Assembly (NCBI GenBank): GCA_902605035.1
Contig: CACLBB010000007.1
Location: forward strand, 1-64,000
Direction of reading: 5' to 3'
Source: an uncultured Pelagibacteraceae bacterium
GTDB lineage: Bacteria; Pseudomonadota; Alphaproteobacteria; Pelagibacterales; Pelagibacteraceae
DNA length: 64,000 nucleotides
Below, one piece after another: positions 50,042 through 59,155 of this stretch (its first letter is position 1; the number at the start of each line of letters is the position of its first letter). The notes below the pieces were generated by a model. It was not told the origin of the DNA. It did no database searches and worked only from the letters and a program-made list of their open reading frames with translations. Made by a program: the position numbers and the translations under genes.

Positions 50042-50487
50042 ATTCTTTTTTTTTCAATATATCTTTGATGATACTCTTCAGCTTTACAATAATTTTTAAT
50101 TTTTGAAATATTTGTTTGAATCTTACCGTCATATATGGGATTTTTTTCAATTACTGCAGCCTCGGCTTCGTTTTTTTGTTCGTCAGTTTCATAAAAAATT
50201 TCACTTCTATACTGAGTTCCAACATCTGGGTATTGCATATCTTTTTGTGTTGGATCGTGCATATCAAAAAATAAGTCTAGTATTTTCTTAAATGAAATAA
50301 TTTTTTCGTCATATGACAACCTTACTACTTCTGCGTGGCCTGTGTTTCCTGTGCAGACTTCATCATAAGTTACTATAGATTTTTGCCCTCCTGCGTAACC
50401 AACTTCAGTCTTTATAATACCAGGTTTATTTTTAAAGTTTTCCTCAGGTTTCCAAAAACACCCTAGAGCTAGTGTACATTTCTGCAT
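50038..50487 (-). CDS. msrA: peptide methionine sulfoxide reductase A
   Basis: Repairs oxidised methionine (S epimer). The catalytic Cys is in LALGCFWKPEENF at the N terminus; GYAGG, GNTGHAEVVRLSYD and YPDVGTQYRSEIFY follow in family order, and NYCKAEEYHQRY is near the end with the candidate resolving Cys. 149 residues, compact form. First gene of msrA-sseA. Confidence 0.95.
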   Translation of the reverse strand: MQKCTLALGCFWKPEENFKNKPGIIKTEVGYAGGQKSIVTYDEVCTGNTGHAEVVRLSYDEKIISFKKILDLFFDMHDPTQKDMQYPDVGTQYRSEIFYETDEQKNEAEAAVIEKNPIYDGKIQTNISKIKNYCKAEEYHQRYIEKKRI

Positions 50488-50524
50488 AAGTTATTTAGTA
50501 TATTTTAAACTGGAGAATAATAAA

Positions 50525-51406
50525 TTGTTAACTCAAAATCAAATAGGCGTATTGTACATGGTGGGTAGTGTTATTTGCTTCTCTATCATGGATATTTGTG
50601 TAAAGTGGTTAGACTACTATCCAATTGGGCAAGTACTTTTTTTAAGATTTTTTATAGGGTTCATTCCAATTTTTTTTATCATACCAAAAGATAAATTATT
50701 TTCTTTTTATAAAACTTCACGCCCTGGTCTACACGCTTTCAGAGCGATAAGTGGTGCTTTAGCTATAATTGCATTATTTTTCGGTTTAAGGGAATTGCCA
50801 TTAGCTGATGTAGTATCTTTAACTTTTGGCGGACCAATATTTGTCACAATAGCATCTATAATTTTTTTATCTGAAAGAGTTGGAATTAAAAGGTGGTCAG
50901 CAGTATTCCTTGGATTTTTGGGCATGCTTTTAATTGTTCAGCCTGCTTTCACAGATCTTAATTATTATTATATTACTCCTATTATTTTCTGCATATTTTT
51001 TGCATGTGTAGCTATCAGTGTTAGATCTCTTTCCAAAACAGAAGCAAATTACACGATCGCATTTTATTTTACATTGCTTTGTGCTTTATTGGGTTTAAGC
51101 ACAATTCTGTTCAGCGATTGGGTAATGCCAACTCCTTTAGATTTTTTATTATTTTGCGTGCTTGGATTGTGTGGAAGCGTAGCCAATTTATTATTGACTC
51201 AAAGCTATAGGTTGGCAGAGGCTTCACTTGTTACTCCAATTAAATATTTAAGCTTAGTATTTGCAATTGTTTTTGGCTTCTTTATTTGGAGTGAGGTTCC
51301 AAAAATTTTAACTTTATTAGGAGCAGCATTAGTCATAACTAGCTCTTTGATTATTTTTATGAGAGAGAATAAATTAAAAAAACAAATAATTACTCCAAGA
51401 ACATGA
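50525..51406 (+). CDS. DMT-superfamily (EamA) transporter
   Basis: 293 residues with ten predicted membrane helices in two EamA halves; the first starts GVLYMVGSVICFSIMDI and the junctions ELPLADVVSLTFGGPIFVTI and YRLAEASLVTPIKYLSLVFA mark the repeats. It begins with TTG at 50525, supported by GGAG nine bases upstream (50512-50515). Its stop overlaps the DNA glycosylase start by four bases. Substrate unknown; metabolite export is typical for this family. Confidence 0.88.
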   Translation: MLTQNQIGVLYMVGSVICFSIMDICVKWLDYYPIGQVLFLRFFIGFIPIFFIIPKDKLFSFYKTSRPGLHAFRAISGALAIIALFFGLRELPLADVVSLTFGGPIFVTIASIIFLSERVGIKRWSAVFLGFLGMLLIVQPAFTDLNYYYITPIIFCIFFACVAISVRSLSKTEANYTIAFYFTLLCALLGLSTILFSDWVMPTPLDFLLFCVLGLCGSVANLLLTQSYRLAEASLVTPIKYLSLVFAIVFGFFIWSEVPKILTLLGAALVITSSLIIFMRENKLKKQIITPRT

Positions 51407-52029
51407 CTAGACCACCAAAATACTGGAATAAAGCAAAAAAAATTTTATCAAAAAAGGATAAAGTCATGAAAAAACTAATTTTAAACTATAAAGACGGAAA
51501 TCTTGTTACACGCAACGATGTTTTTTTTTCTCTTTGTAAAAGTATTATAGGGCAACAGATTAGTGTAGCTGCCGCCAACTCAGTTTTTTTAAAGTTTAAG
51601 AAAAAATGCAATAATAGAATCAATGCCAAGACTGTAAATAAATTATCGTTTAGTAGCTTAAAAAGTTGTGGTTTGAGTAGACAAAAAGTTAAAGGTATAA
51701 AAGATTTAGCTAAAAGAATTCTTGATAAAACTTTTAAATCAAGTTTGATAAAAGAAATGACTGATGAAGAAGCTATTGAATACTTATCTGATTTAAAACA
51801 AATTGGAAGATGGTCTGCTGAGATGATACTGCTTTTTACTTTTAATCGTCCAAATATTTGGCCTCTTCAAGATATTGGACTGTTAAGAGCAATTTCAAAT
51901 AATTATAATCAGAAATACTTTCCACCACAAAAGTTTCTAGACAAGCTTTACAAAAAATTCTCACCTTATTGTTCTGTGGCAACTTGGTATTTGTGGAGAT
52001 CTATAGACAACGAACCTATACAATACTAG
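51403..52029 (+). CDS. DNA-3-methyladenine glycosylase II-like (HhH-GPD)
   Basis: Base-excision enzyme of the AlkA class. 208 residues with ICGQQISVAAANSV-type helix (IIGQQIS), the helix-hairpin-helix LKQIGRWSAEMILLF (about 130-145) and the catalytic Asp in NIWPLQDIGLLRA. It lacks the N-terminal AlkA extension, like the short bacterial Mag forms. No iron-sulfur Cys cluster is seen, unlike EndoIII/MutY. Linked to the DMT gene by ATGA-type overlap and converging with the DUF1330 gene. Confidence 0.88.
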   Translation: MTRPPKYWNKAKKILSKKDKVMKKLILNYKDGNLVTRNDVFFSLCKSIIGQQISVAAANSVFLKFKKKCNNRINAKTVNKLSFSSLKSCGLSRQKVKGIKDLAKRILDKTFKSSLIKEMTDEEAIEYLSDLKQIGRWSAEMILLFTFNRPNIWPLQDIGLLRAISNNYNQKYFPPQKFLDKLYKKFSPYCSVATWYLWRSIDNEPIQY

Positions 52030-52313
52030 CAACCCTCTACAATTTGATGTTGTCTAATAGCGTATCCTTTTAAAATTGAATGAGCATCTTGATATTCCCC
52101 AGAATTATAAAATAGGTTAGCTTCATCAAAAGACGGAAATTCTATGACTACAGTTCTTGGAGAACTATTACCTTCATTAGACTTAGCTTTGCCTCCTCTA
52201 ATAAGAAATTTACCTTTATATTTTTCAACCGCTCCTCTAGCTTTAATGGCATATTCTTTAAGCTTTACCTCATTACTAATGCTTTTATAAACACAGACCA
52301 CATAACCTTTCAT
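52026..52313 (-). CDS. DUF1330 family protein
   Basis: 95-residue protein of the dimeric alpha-beta barrel group: VVCVYKSISNEVKLKEYAIKA at the N terminus (core YAIKARGAVEKYKGKFL), RGGKAKSNEGN, VVIEFPSFDEANLFYNSGEYQ and ending in a short helix. These are the DUF1330 hallmarks. Function is not known. It converges with the glycosylase (four-base overlap) and is divergent from the phosphoribosyltransferase, with 33 bases between. Confidence 0.85.
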   Translation of the reverse strand: MKGYVVCVYKSISNEVKLKEYAIKARGAVEKYKGKFLIRGGKAKSNEGNSSPRTVVIEFPSFDEANLFYNSGEYQDAHSILKGYAIRQHQIVEGC

Positions 52314-52346
52314 TTACAACTCCTTTAAAATAATTTATTTTTTTCT

Positions 52347-52871
52347 ATGGCTGACAAACTTATCATAGATTGGAAAGAATATAATCTAATTACAGAAAAA
52401 TTAGCAATTCAAATTTATCAAAGTGGATACAAGCCAGATATGTTAATTGGAATTATGAGAGGTGGAGCACCTATCATTGATGTTCTTAGTAGGATTTTTA
52501 AATTAAAATGTGCTTATTTAGCCGTAGAGTCATATTCTGGAAAAGGAATAGAGGATCAACAAGGTGAATTAGTATTTTCCCGAGAAATGAGTTCAACAGT
52601 TCAAGATATGAAGGGAAATTTTCTATTATGTGATGATTTGTCTGATACTGGAGTAACACTTAATAAAAGTATTGATTGGTTAAAAAATTATTCTCCACTT
52701 AAAGGAAATATTAAAGATATAAAGACAGCAGTCCTTTGGAAAAAGAAAGACTCAACTTTTGAACCAGATTTTTGTGCCCAAAAATTAGATGGCAACCCCT
52801 GGATTGTTCAACCTTTTGAGCGATACGAAGAAATAAGGATCGAGGATTTAATTAAAAAAAATGATATCTAA
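52347..52871 (+). CDS. purine phosphoribosyltransferase
   Basis: 174-residue type I PRTase. The PRPP-binding motif is FLLCDDLSDTGVTLNKS (about 90-106), with the substrate hood GIMRGGAPIIDVLSR near residue 30. The C-terminal WIVQPFERYEE resembles xanthine/guanine PRTases (aromatic stacking residue followed by a metal-binding Glu), so guanine or xanthine is the best guess. The neighbouring NCS2-type permease is a likely supplier of the base, making a small purine-salvage pair. Confidence 0.82.
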   Translation: MADKLIIDWKEYNLITEKLAIQIYQSGYKPDMLIGIMRGGAPIIDVLSRIFKLKCAYLAVESYSGKGIEDQQGELVFSREMSSTVQDMKGNFLLCDDLSDTGVTLNKSIDWLKNYSPLKGNIKDIKTAVLWKKKDSTFEPDFCAQKLDGNPWIVQPFERYEEIRIEDLIKKNDI

Positions 52872-52891
52872 GGGCCGAATTTCTTCGGCCC
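52872..52891. terminator. convergent hairpin between PRTase and permease
   Basis: Perfect 8-bp GC-rich stem GGGCCGAA / TTCGGCCC with a TTTC loop (GAAA tetraloop when read on the minus strand). It begins on the base after the PRTase stop and lies six bases beyond the permease stop. T-tracts are poorly placed on both strands, but the position between convergent stops and the GC-rich stem make a bidirectional terminator or 3'-end stabiliser likely. Confidence 0.6.
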
Positions 52892-52897
52892 AAAAAA

Positions 52898-54208
52898 TTA
52901 AGCTACGTAAAAACTTATTACGCTAAGTACAGCAATTACCCAAATTGCAGGAGAAGTTTTTGAAAACTTTCCAGATAAAATTTTGATTAATGCGTAAGAA
53001 ATAAAAGCAAGAGCTATACCGTTACTAATACTATACGTCAGAGGCATAGTAATCATTGCTACAACAGCTGGACCAGACTCAGATATGTCGTCCCATTCAA
53101 TATTTGTAATGTTTCTCACAAACAAAATTGCAACATACAATAACGCAGCTCCATCAATTTCTTTTGGAAGACTAGTTGCTAAAGGAGAAAAAAACAAGCA
53201 TGCTAAAAATAAAACTCCTATAACTAAAGAAGTCATTCCAGTTCGACCACCTGCTTTAACTCCGGCACCTGACTCTACATAACTTGTTACAGTTGTTGTT
53301 CCCATTAATGCTCCAGCAACCGTGCCAACACTGTCCGACAACATTGCCTTATTGATGTCTTTTACTTTTCCTTGCTTGTCAACTTTGCCAGCAACATTTG
53401 CTACAGAAGTCAGTGTCCCAGCTGTATCGAAGAAGTCAATAAATAATAAAGTGAAAATTATAGTTGACATCCCAGCGGTGAACGCAGCTGTTAAATCGAA
53501 TTCAAAAAGATAAGTCATTGGGGGAATAGACCCAACTACTCCATTAAATTTAGCTAAACCAGTTGCCCATGCAATGACACTGAAAACCAAGATACCTATA
53601 ATTATGTTACCTTTAATTTTCATTTTTTCTAAAACAATCATTACTACAAAAGCTAAACATCCTAGAAGTACTAGCGGGTTTTTAATATCCCCTAAAGTTA
53701 CGAGAGTAACCGGATGGTCTCCAACAACGCCCATAATTTCAAGACCGATAATTGCAAGAAACAATCCTATACCCGCTCCAATTCCAAGTTTTAAACTTTT
53801 AGGTATAGAATTTATTAGCCATGCTCTTATAGGCGTCAAAGAAATTATTAAAAACAGTACACCAGCAACTAATACGGCCCCAAGTGCTGCTTGTGGGGTG
53901 TAACCCATTCCAGCCACTACCCCAAAAGCTACAAATGCATTTATTCCCATTCCAGGAGCCAAACCTATTGGCCATGTTTTTCCGTAGAAAGCCATTATAA
54001 AACAAGCTATTGAAGTTGCTAAAATTGTTGCAGTAAAAACTGCCCCAAAATCAAAAAAACCCTTTTCTGGTCCAGCAAATTCACCGGATAGAATAAAAGG
54101 GTTTAAAAACATAATATAAGCCATTGTAAGAAATGTCGTTACTCCAGCGATTACTTCAGTTCTAAAGTTAGTTTTATGTTTTTTGTATTCAAAATATTTT
54201 TCCATCAT
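52898..54208 (-). CDS. NCS2-family (AzgA-type) purine permease
   Basis: Proton-coupled base transporter of the AzgA branch (adenine/guanine/hypoxanthine). 436 residues, about 13 membrane helices. Family blocks: TEVIAGVTTFLTMAYIMFLNP at the N terminus (core TTFLTMAYI), WPIGLAPGMGINAFVAF, LIDFFDTAGTL-like LFIDFFDTAGTLTSV, and TTVTSYVESGAGVKAGGRTG. The 136-base region upstream shows no purine-riboswitch consensus. Converges with the PRTase gene. Confidence 0.93.
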   Translation of the reverse strand: MMEKYFEYKKHKTNFRTEVIAGVTTFLTMAYIMFLNPFILSGEFAGPEKGFFDFGAVFTATILATSIACFIMAFYGKTWPIGLAPGMGINAFVAFGVVAGMGYTPQAALGAVLVAGVLFLIISLTPIRAWLINSIPKSLKLGIGAGIGLFLAIIGLEIMGVVGDHPVTLVTLGDIKNPLVLLGCLAFVVMIVLEKMKIKGNIIIGILVFSVIAWATGLAKFNGVVGSIPPMTYLFEFDLTAAFTAGMSTIIFTLLFIDFFDTAGTLTSVANVAGKVDKQGKVKDINKAMLSDSVGTVAGALMGTTTVTSYVESGAGVKAGGRTGMTSLVIGVLFLACLFFSPLATSLPKEIDGAALLYVAILFVRNITNIEWDDISESGPAVVAMITMPLTYSISNGIALAFISYALIKILSGKFSKTSPAIWVIAVLSVISFYVA

Positions 54209-54344
54209 AATTAAACCTTTCGTTGATTCTAAATACTCCGATTCGTTAAGAAAATCCCATGAAATTTGAGAATAGTGCCTATTTTACAACCTGAAGGTAA
54301 TATTTCTGTTTATAAGTTTTAGGTGTAAAATAAGCAATTAATTT

Positions 54345-54650
54345 ATGAATAAAACTAAGTTTATTTTTTTCATTTTTTTCAGCATTTTAATCACAACTGC
54401 TTGTCAAACAGTTTCAAACAAAATTGATGAAACCACAAAACTTGAAGAAAAAGAATTAAGCCAATGGCTTAATAAATCAGAGTCAGATCTAAAAATTGCT
54501 TACGGCCAACCTAATAAAGTAGAATTTTTAAACACTAGAAACAGATATTACATTTATAAAAGTAAAAAATTTAAAATTAATTGTGAGAGAAAATTTGAAA
54601 TTAATCCAAAAAATAAAGTAATTGGTTTTAGTAGTAAAAATTGTTTTTAA
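54345..54650 (+). CDS. small lipoprotein, BamE/SmpA-like pattern
   Basis: 101 residues with a signal segment and lipobox TTAC (Cys about 19), so likely outer-membrane anchored. The mature part has a helix (SQWLNKSESDLKIAYGQPNKVE) and two beta strands ending ...KVIGFSSKNCF, with a second Cys pair. The helix followed by GxP and strands is reminiscent of SmpA/BamE, but no family-defining motif is visible, so it is best treated as a hypothetical lipoprotein. Confidence 0.65.
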   Translation: MNKTKFIFFIFFSILITTACQTVSNKIDETTKLEEKELSQWLNKSESDLKIAYGQPNKVEFLNTRNRYYIYKSKKFKINCERKFEINPKNKVIGFSSKNCF

Positions 54651-54660
54651 TATTAAAAAA

Positions 54661-56745
54661 TTACTTTAAAATTTTAGCTGTTTTAAGAATAAAAGAATAT
54701 TCCTCCGCTAGTTCTTTAATTGCGTTATCCCGCCCACTCATACCACCATGACCAGCAGCTTCCATTTTGCACTTTAGTAATTGAGTATTATTGTCAGTTT
54801 TTAAATCTCTTAACTTAGCAATATATTTTACAGGCTCTGAATAAAGAACTCGATTATCAAACAATGAAGTTGTAATTAACATAGAAGGATAATCTTTTTT
54901 AGCTAAATTATTGTATGGCGCATAAGATAAAATATATTCAAAGTATTCTTTACTTTTTATAGGATTCCCCCACATCTCCCATTCCCCAGGTGTTAAAGGC
55001 AATTTTTCATTTAACATAGTAGTCATCACATCTACAAATGGAACTAGCAATAACATTGAGAAAAATAATTCTGGAGCCATATTAGCAACCGCTGAGCCAG
55101 TTAGTCCTCCAGCTGAACCACCGTAAAAGCAAACTCCACCCCTGTATGTGTATCTCTGAGCAACCAAGTGATTTGCACAGGCTATATAGTCCAAAAAAGT
55201 GTTCTTTTTGAATTGTTTTCTACCTTTTTCGTGATGAGAGTCTCCTAAATCCCCTCCTCCTCTGACGTGAGCGATAGCAAAAGTTATACCTCTATCAATC
55301 AAGCAAAATCTTGAAGCGCTGAATGATGGAGAAACACTGTGTTTGTAAGCACCGTAAGCATAAAGAAGAATTTTTGATTTCCCATCTTGTTTAGCTGTTT
55401 TTAGTCTAACCAAACTGATTGGAATCATTTGACCATCATGTGACTTAGCTTTAATTCTCTCCACCACATATTTACTTGGATCATGCCCTGAAGGAATTTC
55501 AGTTTCTTTAACTAATTTTTTTTCTTTCGTTACCACATCATACTCATATACTCGACCAGGCGTAGCCATACTCTCCCAACCAACTCTTATCTTTGTAGTA
55601 TTAGTATCTTTTTGCATTAAGGATGCTCCTGGAACACCTATAGCTTCATTAGAAATTTTTATTTCCTCATCTTTTGTGGTTTTAATATTTCTTACGTAGA
55701 TTTTTTGTATGGCATCTGATTTTTCACTACGTATTATAAAATTATCCAGGAATTCAAATCCGCCAATTACTGTCTCTTTTTTTGCTGGAATATAAACTTC
55801 TAACTTTTCTACTTGATCAGTTTTACAACGTAAAACTTTATAATCTCTGGCATTTTCATTGGTGTGTATATAAAAATACCCTCGCCAGGAGTCAATGGAG
55901 TATCTAACATCTTTTTTTCTTTTTTTAAATAATATAGGTTTAATCTCTGAAGAATTTGTGGAAAAAAAATATTCTTCTGAAGTGATATGATCTGAAGTAG
56001 TGATAATAAAATATTTTTCGTCTGAAGTAATACTCATACCACAAGTAAAAGTAGGATCTAACTCTTCAAAAATTAGAACATCCTTTTCAATGGATGTTCC
56101 AATCAAATGTTTAAAAATTTGTCTTGGTCTATGGTATTTATCTAACTTAGAATAAAAGAAACTTTTACTATCTAGAGACCAAGTTATATTTCCACTTGTA
56201 TTCTCAATTATATCTATTTCATTTTTATTTGTTCTAAGGTCCCTTAAGTAAATGGTATAATATTCGGAACCTTTTAAATCTAACGAGTAAGCAATGAAAT
56301 TATCACAGTAAGATATGCTTACAGTGCCAAGGCCAAAATATTCTGATCCAGATTTTTGCTTTTCTAAATCACCATCAAAAAATACCTCCTCAGGCTTTGA
56401 ACCATCTATGAGCTGTCGTATTCTTTTTCCATAATTTCCTTTGGCTTCATTTTTAGTCCAATAATAATATTTTTTGTCTTTATATTTTAATCCAGTATCG
56501 TCTAATTTAATTTTACCTTTAATCTCTTTAAAAAGTTTTTTTTGTAAATCTTTTATATCTTTAAAATAATTTTCTGTAATTGTATTATTTGCTGTTATAT
56601 AATCTTTGACATCCAAATTTAGTTTTTTAGGGTCTTTTAAAACTTCTAGAATATTTGGCTGATCTACCCACGAATAATTGTCCTCTAAAACAATATCGTG
56701 GTACTTTTTCTCACTCTTAATTTTCTTCAGTTTTGGTATATTCAT
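54661..56745 (-). CDS. ptrB: oligopeptidase B (prolyl oligopeptidase family S9A)
   Basis: Serine peptidase cleaving short peptides after basic residues. The N-terminal beta-propeller (about 70-420) precedes the alpha/beta hydrolase domain: the catalytic Ser is in YGGSAGGLTGSA (about 535), HVRGGGDLG lies just before, and the His is in AAGHGGMSGR near 670. 694 residues, full length, no signal peptide. It starts 13 bases from the divergent J-domain gene, so regulatory signals overlap coding sequence. Confidence 0.94.
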   Translation of the reverse strand: MNIPKLKKIKSEKKYHDIVLEDNYSWVDQPNILEVLKDPKKLNLDVKDYITANNTITENYFKDIKDLQKKLFKEIKGKIKLDDTGLKYKDKKYYYWTKNEAKGNYGKRIRQLIDGSKPEEVFFDGDLEKQKSGSEYFGLGTVSISYCDNFIAYSLDLKGSEYYTIYLRDLRTNKNEIDIIENTSGNITWSLDSKSFFYSKLDKYHRPRQIFKHLIGTSIEKDVLIFEELDPTFTCGMSITSDEKYFIITTSDHITSEEYFFSTNSSEIKPILFKKRKKDVRYSIDSWRGYFYIHTNENARDYKVLRCKTDQVEKLEVYIPAKKETVIGGFEFLDNFIIRSEKSDAIQKIYVRNIKTTKDEEIKISNEAIGVPGASLMQKDTNTTKIRVGWESMATPGRVYEYDVVTKEKKLVKETEIPSGHDPSKYVVERIKAKSHDGQMIPISLVRLKTAKQDGKSKILLYAYGAYKHSVSPSFSASRFCLIDRGITFAIAHVRGGGDLGDSHHEKGRKQFKKNTFLDYIACANHLVAQRYTYRGGVCFYGGSAGGLTGSAVANMAPELFFSMLLLVPFVDVMTTMLNEKLPLTPGEWEMWGNPIKSKEYFEYILSYAPYNNLAKKDYPSMLITTSLFDNRVLYSEPVKYIAKLRDLKTDNNTQLLKCKMEAAGHGGMSGRDNAIKELAEEYSFILKTAKILK

Positions 56746-56758
56746 ATCTGAAAATTAT

Positions 56759-57268
56759 ATGAATTTATTTTTATTAGGTATTATCATATTTGTCATTGTT
56801 TATTTATTTTTGAACTGGTTCGCACGTACTAGTTCAAAAAAGATCGCTACTACAATAAAAAAACTAGCAGTTTACTTATCAGTATTTTTGGCTGCGCTTT
56901 TAGCTATCGGTGGTAAATACATTTTCTCTCTCCCTTTTTTGTTTGTAATTTTAAGTGGATTAAAAATTAAAGGGCTCAGCGCTCTTCAAATGTTTCAATT
57001 GTGGAGGTTGATTCAATTTTTAAAGAATTCTGGAAGATTTTCTCAGGGACAATTTGGAAAATCTCAGGGCTCCTCAAGTGTAACAACCGATGAAGCTTAT
57101 AAACTCTTAGGATTAAAAAAGGGAGTAAGCAAAGAAGAAGTTTTAAAAGCAGCAAGCAATCTCCAAAAGAAAATTCATCCTGATATGAATAGAGAAGTAA
57201 GAACTGAAAGATTAAGTCAGTTAGTGAATGAAGCTAAGGATAAAATAATCAAAACAGATTTCAGTTAA
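56759..57268 (+). CDS. membrane-anchored J-domain protein
   Basis: 169 residues from the Met of MNLFLLGIII. Two or three N-terminal membrane helices (about 1-20, 40-60 and 65-80) are followed by a linker rich in Gly/Ser/Gln and a C-terminal J domain (about 110-169) with the HPD motif in KKIHPDMNRE and DEAYKLLGL at its start. This order (membrane, then C-terminal J domain) resembles alphaproteobacterial relatives of mitochondrial Tim14/Pam18 and DjlA-like co-chaperones of DnaK. An upstream in-frame Met exists but lies inside ptrB. Confidence 0.83.
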   Translation: MNLFLLGIIIFVIVYLFLNWFARTSSKKIATTIKKLAVYLSVFLAALLAIGGKYIFSLPFLFVILSGLKIKGLSALQMFQLWRLIQFLKNSGRFSQGQFGKSQGSSSVTTDEAYKLLGLKKGVSKEEVLKAASNLQKKIHPDMNREVRTERLSQLVNEAKDKIIKTDFS

Positions 57269-58220
57269 TTAATAATTCAATTGATTTATTTAAAACTTTG
57301 TCAAAAGAAATTCTATTTGCTCCTAGTGTATTGTGAGTAGTAGTTTCCTCTGTTTCACCCTCAGGGATTATAACATTTATATTTGAAGAGTATTTTCCGT
57401 ATGCTTGGACAGGACTATCCATAAATAATGCTAAACATTTCACATTTAATGCTGAGGCGATATGTAACCATCCAGTATCATTACCTAAATAAAGATCACA
57501 ATTTTTAATTATTGGTAGAGTTTCATTAATCTTTAAGCTAGTAAATGAAGTACAATTACTACCTATATTAGATTTAAGTATCTGGTCTACTAGACTTTTA
57601 TCGTTTTTTCCTGCAGCTAAATAAAATTTAGTAGGGACATTCTCATTAATCTTTTTACATAAATTGATGTAGTTTTGAACTGCCCACCTTTTAGTTGGAC
57701 CACTTGCCGATATACCCAAACAGATATGCTTAAATTTATCTGAAAATTGATCTTTTATATTTTTGAAATTATGTTGATCTATCCTTAATTTTGGTTGCGT
57801 TGAAATAATTAGATTTAGCTCGTTCTCTACAAAAATTTTTGCTGAAGTAACAATATTATCTTTTTTTCTAAATAAAGGGTATTGAGCAATTTTGTGAATA
57901 CCTGCAAATTTTGCAATAAAAAAATATCGTAATGAACTATTAAAGATGAAAACTTTATCAAATTTTTTTTCTTTAATTTTATTTACCAAATTAAAAAATC
58001 CCGACAACCCGTCGTGAGAACCAGAATTATTATTTGTTCTGTCTAAAGTAATAATTTCACCAATGTGTTCGTCGTCAATTAAAAGTTCGTGTGCTCTTGA
58101 ATTTTTTTTGACTAAAATAGATACGGCAGACCTATATTTTTCTGAAATTGCATGAATATAAGGAAGATAAATTACCATATCTCCCATTCCAACTTTTGGT
58201 TGTATTACTAAAACTTTCAT
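57261..58220 (-). CDS. glycosyltransferase family 9 (heptosyltransferase-like)
   Basis: 319-residue GT-B enzyme of the lipopolysaccharide heptosyltransferase family. The N-terminal domain shows VLVIQPKVGMGDMVIYLPYIHAI, and the C-terminal nucleotide-sugar domain has ISASGPTKRW, KFYLAAG, and the family block DLYLGNDTGWLHIASALN (about 240). It likely adds a sugar to surface lipid or glycan; the acceptor is unknown. Converges with the J-domain gene by eight bases and is divergent from the DapA-family gene. Confidence 0.85.
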   Translation of the reverse strand: MKVLVIQPKVGMGDMVIYLPYIHAISEKYRSAVSILVKKNSRAHELLIDDEHIGEIITLDRTNNNSGSHDGLSGFFNLVNKIKEKKFDKVFIFNSSLRYFFIAKFAGIHKIAQYPLFRKKDNIVTSAKIFVENELNLIISTQPKLRIDQHNFKNIKDQFSDKFKHICLGISASGPTKRWAVQNYINLCKKINENVPTKFYLAAGKNDKSLVDQILKSNIGSNCTSFTSLKINETLPIIKNCDLYLGNDTGWLHIASALNVKCLALFMDSPVQAYGKYSSNINVIIPEGETEETTTHNTLGANRISFDKVLNKSIELLIN

Positions 58221-58267
58221 TTTAATTTTTAATAATATAACTTAGATGAAATAAATTGGGTAAGATT

Positions 58268-59152
58268 ATGATAAAAAAAGGGGTTTATGCGGCTGGTTTA
58301 AGTGTGATTAATCCTGATAACACATTAAACGTAGATGCAACCATAAATCATGCTGCTGAAGCTATTCATAGTGGTTTACACGGTGTTTTCTTTTTTGGCT
58401 CAACTGGACAAAGCCAATTAATACCAACAAAAGAAAAAAAGGAACTTATCACAAAAATAGCAAGTCACAAATTGAGAAAACAATTTTTTCTTGGGACTGG
58501 AATCAATTCTCTTAACGAGAATATAGACTTAATAAAATATGCAATGGAATATGAATTTAGAGATTTTTTAATTATGCCACCAGCATACTATAAAAGCAAT
58601 ACAGATATTGGGGTGTCGAATTTTTATTCTAAATTGATAAAAGCTGTGCCTAAAATTAGAATAATTCTTTATAATTTTGAAAAACTAAGTGGGTATGAAT
58701 TTTCTGTTAAAGCAGTTACGGAGCTAGTGAATTCTTTTCCAAAAAATATTGTTGGATGTAAAGACTCAAGTTATAATCTATTTGAAAATTTGAAATTGCC
58801 AAACTTTTTAATTTTTCCTGGTTCAGAAGCAAAACTTTTAAAAGGACTAGAACTTGGTTGCGCTGGATGTATTTCAGCTGTTACTAATGTTACTCACTCT
58901 TTAGCTAGAAAAGTTTTTGACGATTTTGAGAGTAAAAAATGCCAATCGAAAAATGACCAACTTATTGCAGTAAGAGAAACTTTTGATAAATATAACTTAA
59001 TATCAGCATTACACAGCTTTCTATCAAATAAGGATGTGAATTATAAAAATATTTTACCACCTTTAACTTTATTATCTGATGAAAATGAACAAGAACTAAT
59101 TAAGAAATTGAATAACTTGAAATTTACAACAGAAAAAAATTTAGCTGCTTAA
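58268..59152 (+). CDS. DapA/NanA-family lyase or aldolase
   Basis: Class I aldolase-fold protein of the dihydrodipicolinate synthase/N-acetylneuraminate lyase family, 294 residues. The Schiff-base Lys is in VGCKDSSYN (about 160), the Tyr in ILYNFEK (about 135) and the substrate loop FFFGSTGQSQLI (about 45) has the GSTG(E/Q) form; the usual Glu after GSTG is Gln. DHDPS itself is therefore not assured; related enzymes cleave 2-oxo acids. Start set at the ATG (58268), not the TTG 12 bases upstream. Substrate unknown. Confidence 0.8.
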   Translation: MIKKGVYAAGLSVINPDNTLNVDATINHAAEAIHSGLHGVFFFGSTGQSQLIPTKEKKELITKIASHKLRKQFFLGTGINSLNENIDLIKYAMEYEFRDFLIMPPAYYKSNTDIGVSNFYSKLIKAVPKIRIILYNFEKLSGYEFSVKAVTELVNSFPKNIVGCKDSSYNLFENLKLPNFLIFPGSEAKLLKGLELGCAGCISAVTNVTHSLARKVFDDFESKKCQSKNDQLIAVRETFDKYNLISALHSFLSNKDVNYKNILPPLTLLSDENEQELIKKLNNLKFTTEKNLAA

Positions 59153-59155
59153 TAT

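Noticed and set aside
53085-53903. Plus-strand open frames opposite the NCS2 permease
   Set aside because: Low-complexity translations with no motif; shadows of the permease codons.
54209-54344. Purine riboswitch in front of the NCS2 permease
   Set aside because: No match to the purine aptamer core (paired P1/P2/P3 with conserved junction) on the minus strand; no convincing alternative fold.
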